64,000 nt of DNA from positions 1-64,000 of the forward strand of contig CANGBH010000004.1 in NCBI GenBank assembly GCA_947451935.1, in the 5' to 3' direction. The first letter of the stretch is position 1, and every line of letters begins with the position of its first letter. This document shows positions 16,403 through 25,579 of this stretch, one piece after another. The notes under the pieces are model-generated. The model ran no database searches and was not told where the DNA came from. It saw nothing but the letters and a program-made list of their open reading frames with translations. This DNA is from Chitinophagaceae bacterium. GTDB taxonomy: Bacteria; Bacteroidota; Bacteroidia; Chitinophagales; Chitinophagaceae. A program made the translations under genes and the position numbers.

Positions 16403-18847
16403 ATGAAAGTTTTAAAATTCGAAGGCAATCTGTTTTCAAACAAAGAAGGATATAAAAAAGCCGTTGAAATCATCAAACAACAGGCAAAAAAAGATACACT
16501 TGCCATCATAATACCCTCCAACCAAGCCACAGAAGAAAACTTAATCAGTATAGCCGCATTAGCTGTTCAAAAAAATGCTACTTACCTTGATCTGTTATCT
16601 AGCCTAGAAACAGAACATTTAGATTTTGCAAGGGCACTCATTCCGGTACAAGAACAAAGTAGTGTGTTAAGTTTCTTGAAACAACGATTTAATGAAATAG
16701 ACAACCTATATAAAGGGATTTCGCTTCTAGGTGAAAGTCCTGAAAGCGCCATCGAAAGCATACGCTGCTATGGATCGATACTTAGCTCATACCTATTGGC
16801 GGCATGTATCAAATCTGAGGGAGTGCAGTCAACATGGGTTGACGCAAGAGAACTCCTCGTTTTTGATAATAGTCAGAAAATAAAATTATTGAATAGTCCC
16901 GCAACGGCTAAAAACCTCAGCACCCTAAAATTCGAAAACGGATTAGAAGCTATCATTCTACCTGGGGCGATTGCCAAATCAGTGAGCGAAAGCAACCTAC
17001 ACCTAGGAAAAGGTGGAGCAGACATTAGCGCATCTGTAATATCTACTCTACTTGACGCATCGGTATTGGAAATATGGACCTTGTCTACAGGGATGATGAC
17101 AGCAGACCCTGCACTAGTGAACAATGCCCGCACTATTAAACAAATCAACTATGAAGAGGCGATGGAATTGTCGCATTTTGAGGCAACGATCTTCTATCCT
17201 CCAGCCATGGAGCTGATCCTTAAGAAAGAATTGCCAATTCATATAAAATCAATCGCTTCTCCAGAACGTGAAGGCACTACCATATCGAACGAGGAAGTTC
17301 ATTCTGATGAAATCATTAAAGGAATTTCAAACCTTACTAATATATCACTAGTTAATGTAGAAGGTAGCGGAATGATTGGCGTTCCCGGTTTTTCTAAAAA
17401 AATGTTCAGCTCATTAAACGATGCCGGAATAAACATCATCCTCATTACACAAGGAGCATCAGAACACTCAATCTGTGTAGGAGTAAATCATAACAACTCA
17501 ACCCTCGCATTAAAAACATTAAGCGATACATTTAAAGATGAAATTTCAACAGGAATTATTAAACCTATTCTAGTAGAAGAAGACCTGTGCATTCTAGGAC
17601 TAGTTGGCGATAAGATGAAAAGTCATCCAGGTATTAGCGGAAGAATGTTCTCTGCCTTAGGAAGAAATGGTATCAATATACGCGCCATTGCACAAGGGTC
17701 GAATGAACGAAACATATCGACCGTCATCAAAACAGCTGAGAGCAGAAAAGCATTGAACGTACTCCATGAAGCTTTTTTCGAAAACACAAAAAAAGAACTA
17801 AACCTTTTCATTATCGGCACGGGAAATGTTGGCAAAAAATTAATTCGACAAATTTCTTTACAAGCGGATAAAATTGAAGCTATTCAACGTCTTAAAATTA
17901 ATATCATTGGTCTATGCAACAGCAGAAAAATGATTATCTCTGAAAGAGGAATTTCTTCAACTGAATGGGAAGGCATCTTAGAAAAAGCAGAAAAAGCAAA
18001 CCCTATCGCATTTGTACAAAGTATGACGAACATGAACTTGCGAAATAGCGTATTGGTCGACATGACTGCAAATGCAAGCATTCCAGACTTATATGAAGTA
18101 GCTCTCAAAAAAAGCATGTCAGTTGTAGCGTGTAACAAAATAGCCGCTTCGAGTAAGTACGACACCTACAAATCACTTAAAGAAATGGCCATTTCCTATA
18201 ACTGTAAATTTCTATTCGAAACGAATGTGGGTGCAGCACTTCCGATTATCGGAACATTAAATGATCTGACTAGAAGTGGTGATAAAATAAATAAAATTGA
18301 TGCTGTATTAAGCGGTACACTCAATTTTGTATTCAACAATTATGATACCAGCAGATCATTTGCAAAAGTAGTTAAGCAAGCACAAGATGAAGGCTATACT
18401 GAACCAGATCCAAGGTTAGACTTAAGTGGAATGGATGTAATGAGAAAAATCATGATATTGGTTCGTGAATCTGGCATAAAACTAGAAATGGAAGACATCG
18501 CTTGCAATTCCTTCTTACCTGAATCTTGCATGAAAGGAAGCGTAGATGATTTTTACAAAGAACTTGAAGTACACGAGAACCATTTTGCAGCTCTATATGA
18601 AGCTGCCAATAAAAACAATGCAAAACTAAAATTCGTTGCATCCTACAAAGATGGTAAAGCATCTGTCGGCTTACAACACATTCAAGGAGAAAGTGAAATG
18701 TTCCATTTATACGGAAAAGATAATATCGTCTTATTTAATACAGAGCGATACAGCGACCAACCACTTGTCGTTAAAGGGGCTGGTGCTGGCGCAGAAGTAA
18801 CAGCTAGTGGTGTATTTGCAGATATCCTTCGCTCGATCAATAACTAA
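16403..18847 (+). CDS. thrA: ThrA-type fusion: degenerate aspartokinase plus homoserine dehydrogenase
   Basis: The 814-residue protein has the ThrA layout: aspartokinase domain (about 1-285), paired ACT domains (about 315-460) and homoserine dehydrogenase (about 465-814). The dehydrogenase half looks active. It has the NAD(P) motif GTGNVG near residue 471, SGTLNFVF, EPDPRLDLSGMDVMRK with the catalytic Glu, Asp and Lys, and GAGAGAEVTASGVF. The kinase half has lost key residues: KFGGTSV is KFEGNLF, and the TDVDG-type motif reads TLSTG. It is therefore probably a regulatory pseudo-kinase, with aspartate phosphorylation done by another enzyme. It is the first gene of thrABC. Confidence 0.9.
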   Translation: MKVLKFEGNLFSNKEGYKKAVEIIKQQAKKDTLAIIIPSNQATEENLISIAALAVQKNATYLDLLSSLETEHLDFARALIPVQEQSSVLSFLKQRFNEIDNLYKGISLLGESPESAIESIRCYGSILSSYLLAACIKSEGVQSTWVDARELLVFDNSQKIKLLNSPATAKNLSTLKFENGLEAIILPGAIAKSVSESNLHLGKGGADISASVISTLLDASVLEIWTLSTGMMTADPALVNNARTIKQINYEEAMELSHFEATIFYPPAMELILKKELPIHIKSIASPEREGTTISNEEVHSDEIIKGISNLTNISLVNVEGSGMIGVPGFSKKMFSSLNDAGINIILITQGASEHSICVGVNHNNSTLALKTLSDTFKDEISTGIIKPILVEEDLCILGLVGDKMKSHPGISGRMFSALGRNGINIRAIAQGSNERNISTVIKTAESRKALNVLHEAFFENTKKELNLFIIGTGNVGKKLIRQISLQADKIEAIQRLKINIIGLCNSRKMIISERGISSTEWEGILEKAEKANPIAFVQSMTNMNLRNSVLVDMTANASIPDLYEVALKKSMSVVACNKIAASSKYDTYKSLKEMAISYNCKFLFETNVGAALPIIGTLNDLTRSGDKINKIDAVLSGTLNFVFNNYDTSRSFAKVVKQAQDEGYTEPDPRLDLSGMDVMRKIMILVRESGIKLEMEDIACNSFLPESCMKGSVDDFYKELEVHENHFAALYEAANKNNAKLKFVASYKDGKASVGLQHIQGESEMFHLYGKDNIVLFNTERYSDQPLVVKGAGAGAEVTASGVFADILRSINN

Positions 18848-18856
18848 TATTATTCT

Positions 18857-19777
18857 ATGGAAAAGACAATCACTATTAAATCACCTGCCACAATCGCAAA
18901 CCTTGTTTGCGGATTCGATATTCTCGGATTAGCGCTTGAAGAGCCCTATGACGTCATGACGCTGACACGCAAAGACGCTCCAGGGTTAACTATTAAGCAC
19001 ATCGACGAATATGGACTAACAGAAAAACCTGAAGATAATGTAGCCGGTGCAGCTTTATTGGCTCTCATGGAAGCGTATGAAACTAAACTTGGTTTTGAGT
19101 TAACGATAGATAAAAGAATTAAACCTGGAAGTGGCTTAGGCTCTAGTGCTGCAAGTGCCGCAGGCGCTGTTTATGCAGCAAACAAGTTGATTGAAAATGC
19201 TTTTTCAAACGACGACTTGATCAGGTTTGCAATGAATGGGGAAAAAGTAGCGAGTGGCGTAAAACACGCTGATAATATTACCCCTTGCCTTCTTGGAGGT
19301 GTTACACTGATACGTTCTATTCATCCACTTGATATCATTAAAATAGATGCGCCAGAGTTATTCATAACTGTTGTGCATCCTCAAATTGAAGTAAAGACTT
19401 CTGATGCTAGACAAATACTAAAAGAAGACATCTCCTTAAAGAAAGCAATTCGTCAGTGGGGAAATATTGCAGGATTAGTAGCAGGACTGATGCAAAAAGA
19501 TTATGAGTTAATTGGACGATCACTAGAAGATGTCATCATTGAACCCGTTAGAAGTATACTCATTCCTGCTTTTGATGAAGTCAAAGCCAAATGCATCGAA
19601 GCAGGTGCACTTGGAGGGGGTATATCAGGAAGCGGACCTTCCATCTTCATGCTGAATAAAAATCAAGAGACGGCTTTGATTGTTGAAGATATTATGAAAA
19701 ATATTTACACAAGGGTTGGTATTGAATTTAAAACCTATGTAACCAAACTAAACACAAAAGGCATCACCACCCTTTAA
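18857..19777 (+). CDS. thrB: Homoserine kinase
   Basis: This GHMP-family kinase phosphorylates homoserine for threonine synthesis. The ATP-binding motif PGSGLGSSAASAAG is clear near residue 92, and the third GHMP motif GALGGGISGSGPS lies near the C-terminus. The 306-residue length is normal. It starts 9 bases after thrA and is followed by thrC, so the three genes form one operon under the leader peptide. Confidence 0.96.
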   Translation: MEKTITIKSPATIANLVCGFDILGLALEEPYDVMTLTRKDAPGLTIKHIDEYGLTEKPEDNVAGAALLALMEAYETKLGFELTIDKRIKPGSGLGSSAASAAGAVYAANKLIENAFSNDDLIRFAMNGEKVASGVKHADNITPCLLGGVTLIRSIHPLDIIKIDAPELFITVVHPQIEVKTSDARQILKEDISLKKAIRQWGNIAGLVAGLMQKDYELIGRSLEDVIIEPVRSILIPAFDEVKAKCIEAGALGGGISGSGPSIFMLNKNQETALIVEDIMKNIYTRVGIEFKTYVTKLNTKGITTL

Positions 19778-19786
19778 TTTGTGCGC

Positions 19787-21097
19787 ATGAATTACTACAG
19801 CATTAATAAGGTATCTCCTACCGTTGATTTCAGAACCGCAACCATCAATGGATTAGCACCAGATAAAGGATTGTACTTCCCTGAATACATTCCAACTTGG
19901 AGCAAAGACTTTATCAACGACCTAAGTCAATTAGACAAAGCAAGCATTGGATTTGAAATCATGCGCCCTTATGTTGGAAATACTATTCCAGATAATGTCT
20001 TGATGGAAATCATGCGTGAAACATTGGCCTTTGATTTCCCGCTAACACAAATTGATGACAATACATATTGCCTTGAATTATTTCATGGACCTACGCTAGC
20101 GTTCAAAGACCTTGGCGCTCGTTTCCTTAGTCGTTGCATAGGATACTTTGCGAGAGAAAAAAATGAAAAAATCATCATCTTAGTAGCAACAAGCGGTGAC
20201 ACTGGGGGCGCAGTTGCAGATGGATTTTATAACGTACCGGGCACAGAGGTTATTATCCTTTACCCATCCGGCAAAGTAAGTGAAGTACAAGAAAAACAAT
20301 TGACAGCTCTTGGAGGGAATATTCATGCCCTAGAAGTTGAAGGAGATTTCGACGACTGCCAGCGCTTAGTTAAAATGGCATTTGCAGATAGTGAATTGCA
20401 TAACTACGGCATGCTAACTTCTGCTAATTCAATCAACATTTCACGATGGCTTTCTCAACAAGTCTACTATGCCTTGGCAGTAGCACAATGGAAAGAAAAA
20501 TCTGCCCCAGTTTTTTCAGTTCCTAGCGGAAACTTCGGAAATATATGTGCAGGGCTTGTTGCGCAACGTTCAGGTCTACCCGTAAAACAATTTATTGCTG
20601 CTTGCAATACGAATGATGTATTTACTAGATACATTGAAACAGGCGTGTATAATCCATTGGGCTCTGTACAAACAATTTCAAACGCTATGGATGTGGGCGA
20701 CCCAAGTAACTTCGTTCGAATACTTGAATTGTTCAATGGAGATTATGAGTTAATTAAAAAACATATTACTAGCTATTCATTTTCTGACGAAGCAACAGCT
20801 GAAATCATTGCCAACGTATATAAAACCAATGGTATCATACTAGATCCACATAGTGCAGTGGCGTATGCAGCTATGAATGCCTGGCAAAGTACACATCACC
20901 ATGACAAAGGCATTATTCTTGGAACAGCACACCCATTAAAGTTTGCACCAGTAGTTGAAAAAATAATCAACCAAAAAGTTGCCATGCCCGAAAAATTGGA
21001 AGAGGTGATGAAAAAAACGAAAAAAGCAACGTTAATAGAACCAACTTATTCCATCGCAAAGCAAGAGATTATCAACATTTTAGGTAATTCAAATTGA
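19787..21097 (+). CDS. thrC: Threonine synthase
   Basis: This PLP enzyme converts O-phosphohomoserine to threonine. The PLP lysine is in GPTLAFKDLGARF and the phosphate-binding loop in VATSGDTGGAV. The 436-residue length fits the short bacterial form. A GTG two codons upstream (19781) is possible, but the ATG at 19787 gives the usual N-terminus MNYYSINK. The last codons show a 29-base near-tandem duplication that continues past the stop codon. Confidence 0.95.
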   Translation: MNYYSINKVSPTVDFRTATINGLAPDKGLYFPEYIPTWSKDFINDLSQLDKASIGFEIMRPYVGNTIPDNVLMEIMRETLAFDFPLTQIDDNTYCLELFHGPTLAFKDLGARFLSRCIGYFAREKNEKIIILVATSGDTGGAVADGFYNVPGTEVIILYPSGKVSEVQEKQLTALGGNIHALEVEGDFDDCQRLVKMAFADSELHNYGMLTSANSINISRWLSQQVYYALAVAQWKEKSAPVFSVPSGNFGNICAGLVAQRSGLPVKQFIAACNTNDVFTRYIETGVYNPLGSVQTISNAMDVGDPSNFVRILELFNGDYELIKKHITSYSFSDEATAEIIANVYKTNGIILDPHSAVAYAAMNAWQSTHHHDKGIILGTAHPLKFAPVVEKIINQKVAMPEKLEEVMKKTKKATLIEPTYSIAKQEIINILGNSN

Positions 21098-21606
21098 TTA
21101 TCAACTTTTTAGGCATGTGAATAAAATATATCAGTCGCATAGGTATTTTATTCAAAAAATGGTATATTTATATAGCGACAATGACTCAGTGAACATAGCA
21201 CCCTAAGCTAGCAAATCGAGTGATCACAGAAATTGTGGAGACCCCAAATCTCACCCTACCCTATCTTAATTGAGTCCAATCCTTATTTATCAAACTGCCG
21301 TTGTAGACCCTAGAGCACCAAAAGCCGCAAATCAACCCTAATTGGTTGTATAGCGACCGATTGCTTTATAATATGGAACAATGTTTACAACTAGTAAATT
21401 TTAACTCATGCCAATAATCATGAACCTATCCTATTTAAACAATAATGCTCAAAGCCTAAATGTTTAAACCTTAAGACTACTTATTGAAACAAGATTAAAC
21501 AAATTAAAAATATTTATAACTTCTTAAAACTATTTATCGAAAATAAAGTTAAAGAACCCGAATATCATTATCAACGCTTGTCATTTCTTAACCAAAACCA
21601 TACACA
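21098..21606. other. Long intergenic region upstream of the rhodopsin gene
   Basis: These 509 bases hold no credible gene. TATAGCGAC occurs twice, at 21171-21179 and 21349-21357, bracketing 169 bases. A TTATAATATGG stretch lies just after the second copy. No exact TAnnTTTG box was found close to the rhodopsin start. A light- or sigma-specific promoter or a long 5' leader may be present, but nothing firm can be claimed. Confidence 0.5.
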
Positions 21607-22335
21607 ATGAGTCCACTTTTTCTTGAGACAGCAGTTGCTGCCAACAACTATGTCGCATTCACTTTCTTCATCGGCACAATGGCCATGATGGCCGCATCAG
21701 TTTTCTTCTTCTTTGAATTGAACACCACAGACAAGGCTTGGCGTACGTCAGTTCTTGTTTCTGGCTTGATCACATTCATTGCAGCTGTTCACTATTACTA
21801 CATGAGAGGGTATAACCTCGAAACAGGAGATTCACCTACCTTCTTCCGTTATGTAGACTGGACATTAACAGTTCCATTGATGTGCGTTGAGTTTTACCTC
21901 ATCACAAAAAAAGCAGGTGGTACAACTGGCCTTCTTTGGAAATTAATTTTTGCTTCAGTTGTAATGCTTGTAACAGGCTATTTTGGAGAAACCATCTACA
22001 GAGACAGCAGTGTTATGTGGGGTGTAATTAGTGGTTTAGCCTATTTCTATATTGTTTACTTGGTATGGTTTGGCGATGTAGCTAAATTGGCTACAGCTGC
22101 TTCTCCTGCAGTGGCAAAGGCAAACAAAACCCTAGGCTGGTTCGTATTAGTTGGATGGGCAATCTATCCTCTTGGATACATTGTTGGAACTCCTGGTGGA
22201 CTCTTCGGAATGTCTGCAGAATCACTTGGAATAGGTGGTCTTAACATGGACATCATCTATAACATTGGTGATGCCGTAAACAAAATTGGTTTTGGCCTAG
22301 TGATCTACTCACTTAGCCGTTCTGAATCAAAATAA
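21607..22335 (+). CDS. Proton-pumping rhodopsin (proteorhodopsin type) with antenna-type Gly
   Basis: This 242-residue seven-helix retinal protein would pump protons outward in light. The helix C motif RYVDWTLTVPLMCVEF gives Asp84 (acceptor), Thr88 and Glu95 (donor), the DTE set of proton pumps. His62 matches the proteorhodopsin histidine, Lys226 in GDAVNKIGFG binds retinal, and Asp222 is the counterion partner. Met92 at the spectral tuning site predicts green absorption. In helix E, WGVISGLAYFY aligns Gly139 with bacteriorhodopsin Trp138 and xanthorhodopsin Gly156, the opening for a carotenoid antenna. blh follows directly. Confidence 0.96.
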   Translation: MSPLFLETAVAANNYVAFTFFIGTMAMMAASVFFFFELNTTDKAWRTSVLVSGLITFIAAVHYYYMRGYNLETGDSPTFFRYVDWTLTVPLMCVEFYLITKKAGGTTGLLWKLIFASVVMLVTGYFGETIYRDSSVMWGVISGLAYFYIVYLVWFGDVAKLATAASPAVAKANKTLGWFVLVGWAIYPLGYIVGTPGGLFGMSAESLGIGGLNMDIIYNIGDAVNKIGFGLVIYSLSRSESK

Positions 22336-22354
22336 AAAAAGCTCACTATAATGC

Positions 22355-22383
22355 AAAGGCCTATGTAACTCACATAGGCCTTT
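22355..22383 (+). terminator. Strong stem-loop after the rhodopsin gene
   Basis: AAAGGCCTATGT-AACTC-ACATAGGCCTTT forms a perfect 12-bp stem ending in Ts. It would end most rhodopsin transcripts and lower blh expression relative to the opsin, which makes sense because the opsin is needed in bulk and the enzyme is not. Confidence 0.75.
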
Positions 22384-22412
22384 CATTTAAATGGGATATT
22401 AATTTGAACCAG

Positions 22413-23375
22413 ATGACAGATTCCACCAACTATAAAAAGTCGTTTGCCATCCTATCATGGCTCAACGTTGCCGTTGGTATTCTCATGCTGACTTATCAAA
22501 CCTTTTTAGGAACACTAAGCTCCTCGTTTCAGACTAGCTACTTTGTTTTTATGTTACTCATGACAGGGATTCCACATGGGGGGCTCGATCATGTTATAGC
22601 AAAAAACACAGCTACCCTTAATAAAAAAAAATTCACACTTCCTCTTTTTTTAAAACGATACATTTTAGCCATATCCATTTACTCGATTTGTTGGATAAGC
22701 CTCCCTGCGTTTAGCCTTCTTATTTTCATACTCATCTCAGCTTGGCATTTTGGCGAAACAGATATCACTTACACCAAGCAAAAAATATTTCTTTCTATTT
22801 CTAGATTTAGTTGGGGGCTCTTTGTATTACTGTTGATTTTATTGATGCATCAAAATGAAACAACAGCAGTGTTATACAGAATTTCAAATAACTCATATCA
22901 AGTTATGCATCTATGGCAAGCATGTATAGATCATAATAAACTTATTTTAATTTCTTCTGCTCTACTTAACATGATGTTACTCGGTAGCGCTTACATCACA
23001 AATCAACTGCAAATTCCCATAACACGATTAGCTAACCTAGTTATCATCCTAGTAATTTCAATATACCTTCCACTACTGCCCGCTTTCGCACTCTATTTTG
23101 GAGGATGGCATGCCGTAAGATCATTCGAACTCATTTTCAATTTTCTGAATATGAAAGAAACACTGATTATTAAAAATCCGTTGATAATGTGGGTCAAATC
23201 ACTCCCAATGAGTATTCTAGCAGCTTTTGCTTTTATAATCGGATTTACTATTTGGAATAAAATTAATTTGACATGGGATCCACTTCCCATGGTTTTTATT
23301 TTCTTGTCTGTAATTACGCTCCCGCATTTAGACGTGATGGATCAAATGACAAGAAAAGACTCTTCATTGAATTAA
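22413..23375 (+). CDS. blh: Brp/Blh-type beta-carotene 15,15'-dioxygenase
   Basis: This multi-pass membrane enzyme cleaves beta-carotene into two retinal molecules, the chromophore of the rhodopsin encoded just upstream. Conserved histidines expected to hold iron are in GIPHGGLDH, WHFGETD, GGWHAVRSFEL and LPHLDVMD. About 320 residues is the normal size. A TTG at 22404 is possible, but the ATG at 22413 is preferred. The carotenoid genes needed to make beta-carotene are not in this window. Confidence 0.92.
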   Translation: MTDSTNYKKSFAILSWLNVAVGILMLTYQTFLGTLSSSFQTSYFVFMLLMTGIPHGGLDHVIAKNTATLNKKKFTLPLFLKRYILAISIYSICWISLPAFSLLIFILISAWHFGETDITYTKQKIFLSISRFSWGLFVLLLILLMHQNETTAVLYRISNNSYQVMHLWQACIDHNKLILISSALLNMMLLGSAYITNQLQIPITRLANLVIILVISIYLPLLPAFALYFGGWHAVRSFELIFNFLNMKETLIIKNPLIMWVKSLPMSILAAFAFIIGFTIWNKINLTWDPLPMVFIFLSVITLPHLDVMDQMTRKDSSLN

Positions 23376-23436
23376 ATAATTCCATAGTATTATCTTCGCA
23401 CTACTGTATATGTGTAGATTGTGCAGTATTCTTTTC

Positions 23437-23916
23437 ATGATTACTATAAGAAAAATAACTAAGCAGGATAATGATAATTTAGCAACTATCATCAGAAGCT
23501 GCTTAAAAGAATTTGGTGCGGATAAACCCGGCACAGTATACTACGATGAATCGACAGATCATCTGTATGAATTATTCAGCACCCCAAAATCGGCTTATTT
23601 CGTTGCTGAATTAGAAGGTAAGATTTTAGGTGGTGCAGGTATTTTTCCTAGTGATGGACTCCCTCAAGACACTTGTGAACTTGTGAAGATGTATCTAATT
23701 GCAGAATATAGAAGGTCTGGAATTGGCGCAGCCCTAATGAATCAATGCCTAGCAACGGCAAAAGAAGTTGGATTCAATGCAATTTATCTTGAAACATTAC
23801 CAGAGTTAAAGCGCGCTATATCGGTTTACGAAAAATTTAATTTCACATACCTAAATGGGCCTCTAGGAAATACAGGACATCACGGTTGTTCCGTATGGAT
23901 GATTAGAACTTTATAA
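23437..23916 (+). CDS. GNAT-family N-acetyltransferase
   Basis: This is a cytoplasmic acetyl-CoA-dependent acetyltransferase of about 159 residues. The acetyl-CoA-binding motif A is YLIAEYRRSGIGAALM (R/Q-x-x-G-x-G/A), followed by AIYLETLPELKRAISVYEKFNF, the usual C-terminal block. The substrate is unknown. An upstream ATG at 23410 would add MCRLCSILF, which is not typical, so the start at 23437 is chosen. It ends overlapping the convergent SprT-like gene by 6 bases. Confidence 0.85.
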   Translation: MITIRKITKQDNDNLATIIRSCLKEFGADKPGTVYYDESTDHLYELFSTPKSAYFVAELEGKILGGAGIFPSDGLPQDTCELVKMYLIAEYRRSGIGAALMNQCLATAKEVGFNAIYLETLPELKRAISVYEKFNFTYLNGPLGNTGHHGCSVWMIRTL

Positions 23917-24537
23917 GGCATCTGTTTTTAGGACTTCATAGACAGGACTAAAAAGATATACTTTACCTGTTGATACTTCAAGTGCTTGAATTCGCTTTCT
24001 AAGCTTTTGACCAACTTTAAAAACCCTACCATTGGTTATAGCAAAATATTGCCCCACACTTAATTCCTCCACCAAACATTTTCCCTCAACGGCAACATCA
24101 TATTTACGAAGCACCCTCATTAACCCAACATCAGCACAAGAACTGGCAGCAGGATTACTCAAAGAAGATAATAGCTGCTGATGAATATCTTGCGGGAAAA
24201 GAGAGGTTTGTAAAAAATGTTTTAGCAACTCAGAAAATTGTTGTTTCCATTCCTTACCATGCGAAGCAACACGATTACCAAATCGGCTAAACGTAATTAA
24301 GTGAGCTAACTCGTGCAATAAGGTAATTAGAAAGGCGTACTGATTTAAGTTTCCATTGACGGTAATGCGATGGGCTTTACCTGAATGAGCATTACGATAA
24401 TCACCTAATACAGTCTTACGAGAACGTGTGATGGTCAGATGAACTTTATAATTTAAGAGAAATGGCTCTACCAAGGAAAAAGATCCTGGAGGTAAAAAAT
24501 CACTAAGGGAATTCAGGGGTGCTTCCTGCTTTGACAT
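23911..24537 (-). CDS. SprT-like zinc metalloprotease-fold protein
   Basis: This 208-residue protein has a SprT-like zinc-binding site, HELAHLITF (first His about residue 75), with a downstream His-containing segment SHGKEW that could give the third ligand. The family includes SprT/Spartan-type proteins, and the bacterial members have no settled function. The longer frame begins at 24615, but the ATG at 24537 (MSKQEAPL) follows immediately on the previous gene's stop and is preferred. It is last in the bactofilin/AtpZ gene row. Confidence 0.75.
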   Translation of the reverse strand: MSKQEAPLNSLSDFLPPGSFSLVEPFLLNYKVHLTITRSRKTVLGDYRNAHSGKAHRITVNGNLNQYAFLITLLHELAHLITFSRFGNRVASHGKEWKQQFSELLKHFLQTSLFPQDIHQQLLSSLSNPAASSCADVGLMRVLRKYDVAVEGKCLVEELSVGQYFAITNGRVFKVGQKLRKRIQALEVSTGKVYLFSPVYEVLKTDAL

Positions 24538-24538
24538 A

Positions 24539-24925
24539 TTATTTATTCTTGACAAACAATAACAAGCCTCGCAATTCAATAAACATATAAAAAAGATAGA
24601 GAAACATGCAGGCAAAAACAGCAGGCATATTCATCTTACCATTAGAAGCCTTTGAGTAAACAACAACAATGATACCTGCAATGATTAATTTAATAATGAA
24701 TGAGCCATATACCGACGACAAAAAACCAGTTGTAGATTTAGCTTTAAGACCCCTATACAACATATAAAACGAAACTAGTGTAAGTGCACAAACAATTATA
24801 TTCCCAGTCCTAAGCACATTAACATCCACATCTAAATTAGTTAGCCATTTGGTAAAATACATACAGAAAAAATTTACTGCGATAAACAACCCGAGTATAG
24901 GCAATAATGCTTTCCGTATTGTCAT
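24539..24925 (-). CDS. Four-helix membrane protein next to AtpZ (function unknown)
   Basis: The 128-residue product has four hydrophobic segments and few charged residues. In related bacteria a similar small membrane protein sits between AtpZ and the ATP synthase a subunit, so it may be an AtpI-like assembly factor; this is inferred from position and shape. It overlaps the AtpZ gene by 4 bases (ATGA), which suggests coupled translation. Here no ATP synthase genes follow. Confidence 0.6.
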   Translation of the reverse strand: MTIRKALLPILGLFIAVNFFCMYFTKWLTNLDVDVNVLRTGNIIVCALTLVSFYMLYRGLKAKSTTGFLSSVYGSFIIKLIIAGIIVVVYSKASNGKMNMPAVFACMFLYLFYMFIELRGLLLFVKNK

Positions 24926-25152
24926 TTCATCCTTTTTTTTGTTGTTTCAATAATCAATTTGATAAGAAGCCCCACAATCATAATTAATGGTAAAATCCAA
25001 ATTAACCAGGGCGATTTGAAGTGAAGCCATGCATCTATTTTCCAGCCTAATGCAAGAGCAAGACCAATTATGATGAAAAATTGAGATGCCAATCCAACAA
25101 ATTGCATACCATCTACTCTTCGCTTCTTATTATTTTCAGTTTGAAGCGGCAT
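24922..25152 (-). CDS. AtpZ/AtpI-family protein
   Basis: This 76-residue protein has two transmembrane segments and a conserved glycine-rich hairpin (FVGLASQFFIIIGLALALGWKID, here split as FVGLASQF and LALGWKIDAWL). The family is associated with F-type ATP synthase assembly or cation uptake. The N-terminal KKRR positive patch would stay in the cytoplasm. Its start overlaps the end of the bactofilin gene by 17 bases. Confidence 0.75.
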   Translation of the reverse strand: MPLQTENNKKRRVDGMQFVGLASQFFIIIGLALALGWKIDAWLHFKSPWLIWILPLIMIVGLLIKLIIETTKKRMK

Positions 25153-25561
25153 TGGAAAAGTCTACTTTTTTACCATTTTCTTGCTTGATATCAATAACAC
25201 TTCCTGGCAACGTCATATGACAAACGCCATTGAATGTGGCTGATGATTCAATTTGAAGTTTACCTGCATAAAGATCACCATCAACAAAACCAGTATGGTT
25301 TATACATAGCAACTCAGCGATGATTAATTTTCCTAGAATTTTACCGTATATATCTGCATTATTCGCTTTTACCTCTCCATTGATTTCAGCAGCTTCGCCA
25401 ACTATCAATTTTCCATTTACAGTTATATTTCCAACAATCTTACCATCTACTCGAATATCCCCATCGCATGAGATGTCACCTACTATGCTAGTTTCCTTGC
25501 TGAATAAACTACTGCTTTTAGATGCTTCTGCTGGATTTTTGCTTTTTGTAATCGTAAACAT
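25136..25561 (-). CDS. Bactofilin (polymer-forming cytoskeletal protein)
   Basis: This is a 141-residue bactofilin, a protein that polymerises without nucleotides into filaments at the inner membrane and helps organise the cell wall. The central beta-helix is shown by repeated short hydrophobic/glycine steps such as VGDISCDGDIRVDGKIVGNI and VNGKLIVGEAAEING. Flexible tails flank it. Next to it lies a membrane protein resembling the N-terminus of M23 peptidases, a frequent partner type for bactofilins. Confidence 0.9.
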   Translation of the reverse strand: MFTITKSKNPAEASKSSSLFSKETSIVGDISCDGDIRVDGKIVGNITVNGKLIVGEAAEINGEVKANNADIYGKILGKLIIAELLCINHTGFVDGDLYAGKLQIESSATFNGVCHMTLPGSVIDIKQENGKKVDFSNAASN

Positions 25562-25579
25562 GGGTAATAATTTAAATAA

